The notes under the pieces: model-generated
The model's database searches: none
The model's input: only the letters and a program-made list of their open reading frames with translations
What the model was told of the DNA's origin: nothing
Translations under genes and position numbers: made by a program
Part shown: positions 16,630-25,672 of the stretch, piece after piece
Layout: each line of letters begins with the position of its first letter
Numbering within the stretch: the first letter of the stretch is position 1
Assembly: GCF_000002075.1 (NCBI RefSeq)
Contig: NW_004798192.1
Location: 46,160 to 71,831 of the forward strand
DNA length: 25,672 nt
Source: Aplysia californica
Taxonomy: Eukaryota; Mollusca; Gastropoda; Aplysiida; Aplysiidae
Direction: 5' to 3'

Positions 16630-17423
16630 CAGTGGAATCCTGTTATAACGAGAGGGAGGGGACCGGAGCAAAATGTCCGTTATAGCAGGATTCTCGCTAT
16701 AGGGATCCAGTAATAAATTCAAGGGAAACTGTAAAAGAGGCCTTATCTATGAGTTTGGTGTTCTGTTTATTTCCTTTTGCTATCTCCCCTTATGATGATT
16801 TTGTCAACAAGACCTCTTGGTCTTACTTGATCAAAAATTGAATCAGGTTTCTTTCTTTAGCGATGTGGACTGACAGCTCAGCGTTGGCGATCAGAAGGAA
16901 AGGGCCCTGGGCTAACTCCCCCGCTGTGTTTTCCCCCACCCCACCTCACCCTGTGATGCATTCTGTCTGCTTGCGCACGTCACACATTCGCTCCGTCCAT
17001 CACATTGATGTGACCTCTCCATCTCCGCATCGGAGAAGTGAGAGGCATGGTAGGCCTTGATAATCTGAACTAGGCTTACGCTGGCCTATCACGCGATGCG
17101 TTCTGCTTGTCTGCGTATGCCACACCCTCCCTACTCAGTTGCTCCGGCCTTCATTGTTGACGCACATGGGCTCTCCTATTCTTTGTTTCGTAAGATAACC
17201 AACAAGTTTCTTTACTGGCGAGGGTTTGCATGATGTATAATTGGCCTATCCACTGTTCACAGCAGCAGCAATATTCCGCTATAACCGACTCGCATGTTTG
17301 TCTGATAGCGCTATAACAGTATTTTATTTACAAAGGTAAAGAGGAGAAAAAAACGGGGTTTTAGAATTGTCTTTATAACAGACTTCTCGTTTTTTCCGGA
17401 CTCTTTATAAGTGGACTCCACTG
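16630..17423. mobile_element. Pogo/Tc1-like MITE, 794 bp, apparently complete
   Basis: Left end TA-CAGTGGAATCCTGTTATAAC, right end GTTATAAG-like CTTTATAAGTGGACTCCACTG then TA; inverted identity over ~20 bp with TA flanks (16628-16629, 17424-17425). Subterminal copies of the TTATAGC motif (16680, 17280). CAGTnGAnnCC...TATAAC ends are typical of pogo/Tigger elements. No transposase. Confidence 0.8.
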
Positions 17424-17602
17424 TAATAAACTTTACTGAAAATGGATGCAGACAGCAAGAACACACTTGCCCTTTGATAACAAAGGGGTCAAAATGACAC
17501 GAGAAAGCTGTTTTCGTGGGGGAACTCTCCTGGTCTAGAGGTACATGTAGTGTTCGGTACCTAAAAGTAACAGCGACGGAAAATTTTCTCCTTTTACTTT
17601 AC

Positions 17603-17775
17603 TTCAGACCTCCTGGAACCTGGAGAAGAATCACAGAAATTGATGTACAGAAAAGTGGAAAGACATGGAATAACTCCAAGAGGCTAGCCAAGGATAGAGA
17701 AAGGTGGAAAGTGTTTATCCATGGCCTTATACCCTGGTGCAGGGTGAGAAAGGCAATGAAGATGATGATGATGAC
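17603..17775 (+). pseudogene. LINE ORF2 C-terminal tail with (GAT)n 3' end
   Basis: Encodes RPPGTWRRITEIDVQKSGKT, then W-N-N and KRLAKDRERWKVFIHGLIPW, the classic RGRPxxTWRR...Aкт-free tail pattern R-P-x-T-W-R-R ... A-x-D-R-x-x-W-x-x-(F/L) of non-LTR reverse transcriptases, followed by a short ATGATGATGATGA run (17761-17773). 5'-truncated, as usual for LINEs. Confidence 0.7.
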
Positions 17776-17835
17776 TTCACTTCCTTTCCTGCTCTCAAGT
17801 CATGTTCTGTCATCTGCTTTCAGCTCCACTATCTG

Positions 17836-17854
17836 CCCCCCCCCCCCCCCCCCC
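17836..17854. repeat. Poly-C tract of 19
   Basis: Nineteen C in a row; a second run of about 12 C lies at 18396-18407. Assembly length may be unreliable here. Confidence 0.9.
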
Positions 17855-18127
17855 GGCTCTCTCTGCTGCCTTTCTAATGCTACTCCTTGGCTCCTTCCTG
17901 TTGTCTTTTAGCCATACCCGTGGTCTCACAGTAGGTAAGATCTCTAGCCTTCTTCGGATAAGGGCGAAAACTATTGGCAGTTCCGTGTGCAAGTTGTTCA
18001 TGTTTAAGATCCCTTTGTGGTCCTAAAATCTATAGGTTTCCGCCGCCAATCAGGCAAAATTCTAAATTTCTGCCAAACTGAAAATACTCAATGTGTCCCG
18101 CGCGTTCATATGACCGTATGTAGTGGC

Positions 18128-18776
18128 AAGCATATTATGAGCTGTGTAAAAAAAAAGACCGATTCGTTCAAATACACAAGCCTGTGTCATCTCGATTGTT
18201 TACCAAGAAAAAGTTGTGTTGCTGTGTAGAGCCGAGCATAAGGCAACTTTTGATTCTATAGACCAGCGCACAATTCATTACGTAGATCTACGTCAAGACT
18301 ACCTTATTATTGTAATACATGTAATGATCAGTTGCCGGGGGGAAAAAGACTGACGCGTTTGAATATGCGATGTTCAACGCCCGGATCGCTAGTGCCCCCC
18401 CCCCCGATACGCACACACAGCCACACATGTGCAGGCCGCCCATCCGACCCCGACACACGCCAGAGTAGACACGTACACGTGCCAACAACACACGCGTTGG
18501 TATTTAGAAAGAACGCAGATTGGTCGCATGCAATCGGCTAAGTGAATAATGGTTCATGATGCAGGTGCAATGGACGATTTCTGGGAATAGATAAAGTTTG
18601 TTCTGGGAGAAGAATGAGCGAAGCCACGTCTGCGGGGGCTGTTCACCCTGGAAGCGACCTCGTTGAATCGGAGCTCGCTGATTTAAGTGCTAGTTGAATC
18701 CGGGTTACTTTTATTGATTTTAAAGAAGGAAAAAAACGGGGAATCTATCTCATCTCGTTGAACCCGAGTTCCACTG
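18128..18776. mobile_element. Pogo-like MITE copy 1, left end missing
   Basis: From GCATATTATGAGCTG onward it matches 19128-19741 in the same direction: ATAGACCAGCGCACAATTCA, GATGTTCAACGCCCGGA, GGCCGCCCATCCGACCCCGA, TGCGGGGGCTGTTCACCCTG and the right end GAGTTCCACTG then TA. It carries an extra CA/poly-C stretch near 18395-18425. Confidence 0.8.
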
Positions 18777-18849
18777 TATCACACCTATGTTCAGTTCAGC
18801 ACCCACATGATAAAATCAGCACACAAGAATTAAATTAAGAATACATGTG

Positions 18850-18964
18850 CAGTGCAGCCTCTCTATAACGCAACCAAAAATTACTAATTACTATAAGGAA
18901 AAAAAATCGAGACATTGGCACCTTGTCACTGTACAAAGGATGTCGTTATGGGGAGGCTGCACTG
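18850..18964. mobile_element. 115-bp mini-MITE
   Basis: CAGTGCAGCCTCTCTATAAC at the left and GTTATGGGGAGGCTGCACTG at the right are inverted copies (about 18/20). TA follows the right end; TG replaces it on the left. Confidence 0.75.
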
Positions 18965-18968
18965 TATA

Positions 18969-19741
18969 CTGTGGAACTCGGATTCAGCGAGGTCGCCGGG
19001 CCTGACCTAAAATCTCATTGAATCCGAGTGTTCGTTATAGCAAACACAAGGTTTTGTGTAGATAATTACAGGCACTGAGCAAGTAATGTATAAAGAGTAG
19101 TCACTAGCAGTGCCTGAAATGCCTGCATATTATGAGCTGCGTTAAAAAAAAAAAAAAAAGAGATTCGTTCAAATGCACTCCTGTGACATCTCGATTATTT
19201 ACCACAAAGTTGTGTTGCTGTGTAGAGCCTAGCATACGTCAACTTTAGATTCCATAGACCAGCGCACAATTCATTACGAAGATCTACGTCAAGACTAGCT
19301 TATCATTGTACATGTAATAATGATGTGTTCCCAATAATGATCAGTTGCCGAGGGGAAAAAAAAGACTGTGACGGGTTCGTATCTGCGATGTTCAACGCCC
19401 GGACCGCGAGTGCCACGTGTGCAGGCCGCCCATCCGACCCCGACACACGCCTGAGTAGAGCCAATAACTCACATGTTGGTATGAAAAAAGGCCGCTGAGT
19501 TGTCGTATGCAACCGGGTAAGTGAATAATGGTTCACGATGCAGTTGCAATGGATGGTTTCCCGGAATAGATAAAGTTCGTTCTGGGAGAAAAATGAGCGA
19601 AGCCATATCTGCGGGGGCTGTTCACCCTGGAAGCGACCTCGCTGATTTAAGTGCTCGTTGAATCCGGGTTACTTTTATTGATTTTAAAGAAGAAAAAAAA
19701 ACGGGGAATTTATCTCATCTCGTTGAATCCGAGTTCCACTG
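18969..19741. mobile_element. Pogo-like MITE copy 2, complete, 773 bp
   Basis: Ends CTGTGGAACTCGGATTCAGC and (reverse strand) CAGTGGAACTCGGATTCAAC, TA on both sides (18967-18968, 19742-19743). Internal CGTTGAATCCGnGTT repeats echo the ends (19014, 19658). No coding. It abuts the mini-MITE with only its own TA between them. Confidence 0.85.
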
Positions 19742-20102
19742 TACAGTAGAAGTAGAACCTGCCATCACAGCCACCTGTACAGACAGCCACTTTCCACTTC
19801 CCCCTTGTGTTTTTCTCCTGCACAAAATGATAACCTTCCCAACGCGGCCTGCAGCCACTGTTTTATCAACAAACACCTAAAAAAAACTTGTCGAAACAAT
19901 GCAAATCTCTCATCGTCTGCCAATTTGTCATAAATAATATATCAGCCTCTGAAGTTGTGGATGAGCTGTCATAACCCATCCACGTGTAGTTATTGTTAGT
20001 CCCTCCCATGAATGAGCCGATCATTGTGTCTTAGGTCCCTCCATTGTTTACCCATGTTGACCAGTCGGTTACAATTAAGTAATTTTCAGCTGATGATGAC
20101 AG
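19742..20102. other. Intergenic stretch with one exon-like island
   Basis: The reverse strand of 19742-19880 is open in two frames: VDKTVAAGRVGKVIILCRRK in one, and WKVAVCTGGCDGRFYFYC in the other. A T-rich AG acceptor sits near 19880. Neither translation is recognised and no neighbouring exon was found, so no gene is called. Confidence 0.25.
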
Positions 20103-20255
20103 AGGCGTGTGGTCTGTCAGAACCAATAGCATAAACCCCATCGCACACAGAAGACCAGCTTAGATTCCTGTGAGTGGAGAATTTTTATCAAAACTTATTG
20201 AGTATTTCAGTCTTCTGCTGGGACGTACCAGAAATCTTGACCTACACCAAAAGTG
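20103..20255 (+). repeat. SINE family A, degraded head
   Basis: GAGAATTTTTATCAAAACTT, ATTGAGTATTTCAGTCTTCT and GCTGGGACGTACCAGA match the family A body. The box B region reads GCTTAGATTCCTG. Confidence 0.55.
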
Positions 20256-20924
20256 GGCATTGCCCTACTTGTAGGAGAAGTTTGGCTTCATTGGTGTGTA
20301 TATTTGTTTGATAAATACAGAAAACTTTCCTTCTCTTTTAAAGAAACTGAACAAGAGGCAAAAACTAAAAACTCTACCTTCGATTTTCTCAAAACAGCAT
20401 TTTTTGGGATAGCCCCCCTGTTCTTAAAAGCAACCATTTGTCAGTCACAGTGTTACTAAAAGATTGCCTGCTTCATGAAAGACTCATAAAGGGGAAGCTT
20501 ATGCCACGGGATATTGGCCAAAGAGTTTCCCACTTTATCTGTCGATTCGAGATGTGTACAATAATGGCGTTTAGATAGCACACCAGACTAGGTCAACGTA
20601 CTGCGACATGCATATAAATGTACTATGTGCACAATGAACTTAGAAAAAAAACTTTAAAAAAACTAATACTAATAATCAACTCAAAGTTTACAGTAATAAA
20701 ACAGTCTTTTTTCACAACCCATTTTTTCACAAAAATCCAAGCCAACAACAATACACATTTCAATGAAATTTTAATGTACAAGGAGTAAGCTCATGAATGA
20801 ATGTTTCAGCTGCTAGTAAATAAAAAACCAACTTAACATGCATGACTTAAAAACGAGACCAGTTTTACATTGGTGGCTTATAGTTATAGTCAAATTTGTA
20901 GAAGAGCACAGCTAATTTTTTTTT
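20256..20924. other. Intergenic stretch, nothing recognised
   Basis: AT-rich with several poly-A runs. No gene. Confidence 0.5.
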
Positions 20925-20930
20925 GGGTGA

Positions 20931-21101
20931 CCTTATTTAGGCCACATATGGCCTAAATAAGCTAAACCCCCCTCCCTTACCTTATTTAGGCCTCACCTGT
21001 GGCCTAAATAAGCTAAACCCCCCTACCTTACCTTATTTAGGCCACACCTGTGGCCTAAATAAGCTAAACCCCCCTCCCTTACCTTATTTAGGCCACACCT
21101 T
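20931..21101. repeat. 51-bp palindromic tandem repeat, 3.3 copies
   Basis: Each unit is a near-perfect palindrome CTTATTTAGGCC-ACAynTGT-type centre-GGCCTAAATAAG followed by a linker CTAAACCCCCCTnCCTTAC. Units start at 20931, 20980, 21031 and 21082. Confidence 0.95.
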
Positions 21102-21713
21102 TATACAAAGTCACAGAAATATTCCTTTTGTGCTTATTGAGGTGCAGTGCAGGGTGATTTTACCTGCAAGGATAATTGGACAAAATGGGCAACATCTTTA
21201 TTGCTAATGGTCATATTTAGATAAATCCTATATCATTGTCTTTTTTTTCTTAACTGCTCATGGTTATTAAAGAGTAAGCCAACTAGGCAGTAATTTCGGA
21301 TTCCTAATACTAATATTATGGGCATTCTTAAAATTTTAAAACTTGTTTTTACCGCTTTTCTCAACGTAAAACGGATTCCGTAAAAAAACAAAACAACAAT
21401 GACCTTATCTTTCTTTTTCAAAGTATTGTGCATGCATATGTGTGAAACTATATATTCTATGCTTTCATGTACATGAAAAAAGCTAATAAAGGCAAGCAAA
21501 ATGTTCTTCAGATACATAGATCTAGTAGTAGGCCCACTGGAATTTTTTTATAAACCGGGAAAGATGACCAGAAAATAACAAAATTATTTTATGATCTTCA
21601 CTTGCACTTGCAATTTTTTTGACAAATTATAGTCTACCTCATTGTCTTTTTTTCCCCGCATTTTTCTTCACTATTCATGACAACTGGCATGTATTGTTTT
21701 CAGTTATTATCAA

Positions 21714-22618
21714 AAAAGTGGATAGGCGAACTACGGGGTCTATCTAGCCAAAAGGATAGGTGGACCCCGGGGTCTACCTAACAAAATGCTAGGTTTTAAG
21801 ATGTGAACCCCGGAGTCAGCGTAGTGAAATAAGTAGTAGATCTAGGTTTAACTAAGGATCGGTGGACCCCGGGGTCAACATAGTGAAATAAGTAGATCTC
21901 AGTTTATTTTATAGTAGGACTGGCGGAGCCCGTGGTCAACATAGCGAAATTATAAGTAGATATAGGTTTAATTAAGGATTGGTGGACCACGGGGTCAACG
22001 TAGTGAAATCAGTAGATCTAGGTTTAATTAAGGATTGGTGGACCCTGGGGTCAATGTAGTGAAATAAGTACATGTAGATCTAGGTTTAATTTTAAGGATT
22101 GGTGGACCCTGGAGTCAACGTATTGAAATAAGTAGGTTTAAGGTGGACCCCAGGGTCTACCTAACGAAATACTAGTTAGGTTTTTAGAATAGGAGGAACC
22201 TGCGGTCACCGTAGTAAAATAAGTAGGTTTAATCAAGGTGTCCCGGGGGTCCACCAATCCTTAATTAAACCTTCTTATTCCTCTACGGCTATGGTGACTT
22301 CGGGGTCCACCAATCCTTTTAAAATTAACCTTACTTATTTCACTACGCTGACCCCGGGGCCCACCAATCTTTAAAGAAACCTACTTGTTTCACTACGGTG
22401 ACCCCGGGGTCCACCTGTCCTAAAACCTAGTATTTCGCTAGGTAGACCCCGGGGTCCACATTAAACCTGCTTATTTATCACTACGTTGACCCCGGGGTCC
22501 ACCAATCCTTACTTAAACCAAACCTTATTTCACTATGGTGACTCCGGTGTTCACATCCTAAAACCTAGTATTTCGCTCTGCAGACCCCAGAGTCCACCTA
22601 TCCTCTACAGGACTAAAC
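21714..22618. mobile_element. Fold-back-like giant palindrome of tandem units
   Basis: The left arm (21720-22240) holds about ten units of 45-60 bp with core GTGGACCCCGGGGTCAAC and tail GTAGTGAAATAAGTAG...AGGTTTAATTAA; the right arm (22245-22607) holds about eight inverted units. The dyad lies near 22244 (GGTGTCCCGGGGGTCCACC). The outermost units follow the same order in both arms. The 9-bp word TATTATCAA flanks at 21705-21713 and 22619-22627. No coding. Confidence 0.7.
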
Positions 22619-22627
22619 TATTATCAA

Positions 22628-24324
22628 TTTGCAATTTTCATTGATTAGCAATATTTTTTTTTAAATATTGAATCAGAGACTCGCTGTCTAAAAAGTCCAC
22701 TGATAATGCTATTCTTTTCAAAGAAAATGGCACAATTTGATTTTATGACATGTTGAAAAAGAGTTTTAAAAATATCCCGAAAACAACATAAAATGATTAT
22801 ATAGATCTCTCTCTCTATATATATATATGTGTGTGTGTGTGCTTGTGTGTGTGTATTTTATTATGTATACTAAAAGACTGAGCAGAGGCTTACAATGTAA
22901 ATTCTGTGCTCTACAAGTAGAGAAAATATTAAGTTTGCGCAAAACAGATTTTAGAAAAAAAAGTTGGATCTAATTATTCTAATACAAGTAAAAGTGATTG
23001 TTATGCTGAGATTTGTTATTATTGACTCTGGAAATACAGTTACTTGCTGAATCTAAAAATAACTAGAACTGTGCAATTCGTTTTATTTCAATTCCAAAGC
23101 CCAAAGGCATAGCAATAATAAGTTAGATCTAGATCTAGCAGTTGTAGGCTCTCTGGCTGCTTCTAGCATAGGCCTGCTACTACTGATTCTAGACAGGGAA
23201 TCTAGATCTTGCTATCGCCTGCACTATTAAAGTCAAATATATGGTAAAATAAAAACAAAACTGAATTTTTTTTCAGTCAGTACATCCCAATTGCCATAGC
23301 CGCATGTATTAATAGTTGAATAATGCGATACCGCAGCAACACGTTATCACAGTGTGCAGGGGAGAGCGAGGTGCCCGGTCAATTCGGTGGTTCGGCTTTT
23401 GTAGATCTATGCATTTTTTACGGAAAGCCCTATTACCTAACCCTCTTACTAGATCTATTAGTGTTGTGAAAACTTCAACCTCTACAGCTCAGGCGTCAAA
23501 AGATGCTGGAAAATAATAATACGTCCTGAAGTTTCATAATTTATTTTTATACAGAATAACACAGTACACAGCCAGTAGTTTTTATTTCATCGAGTTATAA
23601 AAATGGCCTTCGTATAAAAATTGCCTTGTTTTCAGAAGCAAATTTTAATAGTTCTAGTTCTACTGAATCGATTTTCACGCGAATTCAACCATTTTGATGA
23701 TCTTTCTTTTCCTTTTAAAAAGATGTAGATCTAGGCCTGTCGGATGTGGCAGTGCGAATAACACTGAGTTGTTTAGATCTAGACCCATCAAAACACGAGG
23801 CTTCGTGGCCGATCACAAAAGTCTACAGGGCTTATTGAGGCCGATTCGCCCTGAGCACGTTCACTAAACTGCCTACTAGATAGAATCTACTACCAAATAT
23901 TCTCTACACGATCTTTGCTACTACTACTACTAGGCCTACTAGTCTACATGTACTACTACGAGACAGTACGAGAGAGTGTCACTCAGGCAAAGATAGTGTA
24001 ACTTTGACTCAGCCACGTAGTGTACACTCTTTTTATACCCCAAATTTAACCCGGAAGTCCATTCGGAGGATTTGACCTTTTCACTTGACCAAAGTGTGCC
24101 AAAATGGTAGCCTAGCTTTTGCCCCTCCATGAAGGAAAAATCTGGCCCTCATTCAAACCATTGGGATTGAGCAAAATTTTGCGTATTGTGCTTTGTTCTT
24201 TACAATATTCATTATGGTTATGATTTATAAGTTGTACACTGAGACAAAACCGTACTAAATGAGAAAGGTGCACCATTATGAAAGTGGAACGAACTCAGTT
24301 GCCTGAAAAGGGTAGTTTGAGCAT
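22628..24324. other. Non-coding stretch rich in TAGATCTA words
   Basis: AT-rich; includes a compound (CT)(AT)(GT) microsatellite at 22806-22855 and many AGATCT words. Short frames at 23316-23516 (+) and 23939-24130 (-) show no domain. Confidence 0.5.
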
Positions 24325-24396
24325 GTGTGGCCTAAATAAGCTAAACCCCCCTCCCTTACCTTATTTAGGCCATATGTGGCCTAAATAAGCACTCCC
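24325..24396. repeat. 51-bp palindromic repeat, ~1.5 copies
   Basis: GTGTGGCCTAAATAAG, linker CTAAACCCCCCTCCCTTAC, then a whole palindrome CTTATTTAGGCCATATGTGG closing at 24389. Same unit as 20931-21101, 3.4 kb away. Confidence 0.92.
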
Positions 24397-24659
24397 TTTT
24401 TTTTTTCATTCACAGCTGAAAATCACCATCAACATTCAAAGGTTCAAATCCGACACAGATGAACAAATCCATATGTTTTTCAAGCAATTGGCGAACTGGA
24501 AAAATCATGCACACAAATCAAAACCAAACAGGAGACTAACACTTTCTTCTTGCCTTCATTTCACCTCTGCTTTAGCAACTGCTGCATACATACTCCAAAA
24601 TAATGGAGTAACTCAGAGACGCATAACTACCCCACTTCTTTGACATTCAACATTAATAG

Positions 24660-24738
24660 CCACTGTGTAAGTGTATTGGCCCCATTGACCTTAAGCAGTT
24701 GCGTTGTGAGCGCCGTAGAAAACTCTTACCAAATTGAA
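24660..24738 (+). repeat. SINE-like family C 3' tail
   Basis: TTGACCTTAAGCAGTTGCGT and GCGCCGTAGAAAACTCTTAC, the family tail with a one-base insert. Confidence 0.55.
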
Positions 24739-25024
24739 AAGGCTCTACCATGGTGACTTCGATGTCCCACATAGCAAGCCATCTCTTTGGCATTCCCCAT
24801 GGCAGAGCTACCACAAAAAACACTCTCGACAAGTGACCAAAAAGCCACTACTTCCCCTGCATTCAAACATCAATAACCTCTATGCAAGTGATCTCTATTA
24901 AACAGTGAGACATACCCTTACACTTTCCTTGATTCCAAACATATGTATATATTGACCATGCCATGTCTCTCCTTTGGAACATATCAAGGAAGTCAAAATC
25001 TGAAGGGAGGGAAGTGGTACCAGT

Positions 25025-25160
25025 ACGGTACTTAGATAATCTAGCTCTGTGACGGTACTTAGATAATCTATCTCTATGACGGTACTTACATTATCTATCT
25101 CTATGACGGTACTTAGATCATCTAGCTCTATGACGGTACTTAGATAATCTACTCCTCTAT
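25025..25160. repeat. 27-bp tandem array, 5 copies
   Basis: Unit ACGGTACTTAGATAATCTAG plus CTCTATG. Starts at 25025, 25052, 25079, 25106 and 25133, so the period is exactly 27. Stops interrupt + frames; not coding. Confidence 0.95.
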
Positions 25161-25672
25161 GTCTACTCTCTAGTTCCTCTGTAAAGCTGCTTCATGCAGG
25201 CTGCTTTAGTCACCATCGAAATCGATGCGCAGTCTAAGAAGTGGTCTCCACCAGCATCACCAAAAATATAGGCCTACTGAACTAAACACCTCTCCCTAGG
25301 TGTTCAACAAAGAAAGGCACCAGCACTGGGAGATGAGACATTCCACATCTGGAGTAGCGAGGAGTGGCAGAGAACGAAGAAATGTAAATGAGAGGAAGCA
25401 ATGACAGCCATCACTTTTCAGGCACCCGGGCAGCGTCACAACTGAACTGAAGGCAAAAAGGAAGAAATCTCTACGTGCATAACGCACTTGTCTCCTGCTC
25501 CAAAAGTAATTCTCTAATGGTCAAAGGAAAATTTGTCTCTACATCGCCACTAAAACTAAAAGCTAACGAACTGGACAGGAAATGAAAACCTCTAAACCTA
25601 TCCATCAATATATCAACAACAAAAAAAACCCAAGGTCAGCCATAAAAGAAAGGCATGGCCACAACCAAAGCT
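25161..25672. other. Right edge of window, nothing recognised
   Basis: Mixed-composition sequence with no repeat partner and no convincing open frame. It could be untranslated or intronic sequence of a neighbouring gene, but nothing shows which strand. Confidence 0.4.

Larger units (their letters stand above)
20925..24396. mobile_element. Candidate 3.47-kb element bracketed by palindromic repeats
   Basis: The left edge GGGTGACCTTATTTAGGCCA and the right edge on the reverse strand GGGAGTGCTTATTTAGGCCA continue as inverted copies through CACATATGGCCTAAATAAG. The left edge is preceded by nine T and the right edge followed by ten T, possibly a target duplication in a T-run. No transposase seen inside. 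The inner repeats are palindromic, which weakens the case for true terminal repeats. Confidence 0.4.

Noticed and set aside
16863-17060. + frame rich in Ser/Pro/His
   Set aside because: Lies wholly in the pogo-like MITE.
21233-21517. 94-codon - frame
   Set aside because: AT-rich, Phe/Ile/Lys-biased, no family and no splice context.
1-25672. LTR elements, Polintons or other virus-like insertions
   Set aside because: No paired long direct repeats, protease, integrase, capsid or envelope signatures were recognised.
1-25672. CRISPR arrays, operons, bacterial terminators
   Set aside because: Intron-split genes and SINEs show eukaryotic DNA; the tandem arrays have no unique spacers.

Overview
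The window looks like animal nuclear DNA, probably from a mollusc and most likely a gastropod. The clue is one intron-split host gene set in a dense field of tRNA-derived SINEs, short DNA transposons, LINE tails and microsatellites. The species guess is an inference from repeat style; the host gene itself is clear.

The host gene is the 3' part of an OTUD6B-type deubiquitinase (OTU family cysteine protease) on the + strand. Seven coding exons can be placed between 2376 and 10552: 2376-2513, 3146-3165, 3865-3910, 4985-5093, 8579-8640, 9366-9472 and 10453-10552. All junctions are GT-AG, the phases agree throughout, and they give 193 codons plus a stop. They cover the end of the basic/coiled region, the catalytic DGNC box, the WGG region and the catalytic LGEHYNSV box, followed by an acidic tail. 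The first ~110 residues expected for the family are not in the window, so the promoter and first exons lie upstream. A possible 45-nt in-frame cassette exon (9856-9900) sits just before the catalytic His exon.

The introns and the 5' flank (1-10452) carry at least four SINE-like families in both orientations, a LINE tail, and a 1.86-kb mariner-like transposon (6525-8380) with near-perfect ends. That mariner is itself interrupted by a smaller inverted-repeat element (7641-8083). Two SINE tails lie directly before the splice acceptors of the fourth and fifth local exons.

From 10553 to 20924 lie the probable 3' UTR, a decayed transposase-like gene on the - strand (12361-14292) whose tail has grown into a 30-bp minisatellite, several pogo-like MITEs (14796-15170, 16630-17423, 18128-18776, 18850-18964, 18969-19741) and a LINE tail.

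From 20925 to 24396 is the strangest region. Blocks of a 51-bp palindromic repeat bracket 3.4 kb, and inside it sits a ~0.9-kb giant imperfect palindrome (21714-22618). Each of its arms is a tandem array of ~45-60-bp units, and it is flanked by identical 9-bp direct repeats. This is fold-back transposon architecture. The right end (24397-25672) has a SINE tail and a 27-bp tandem array but no recognisable gene. No retrovirus, LTR element or Polinton was recognised.
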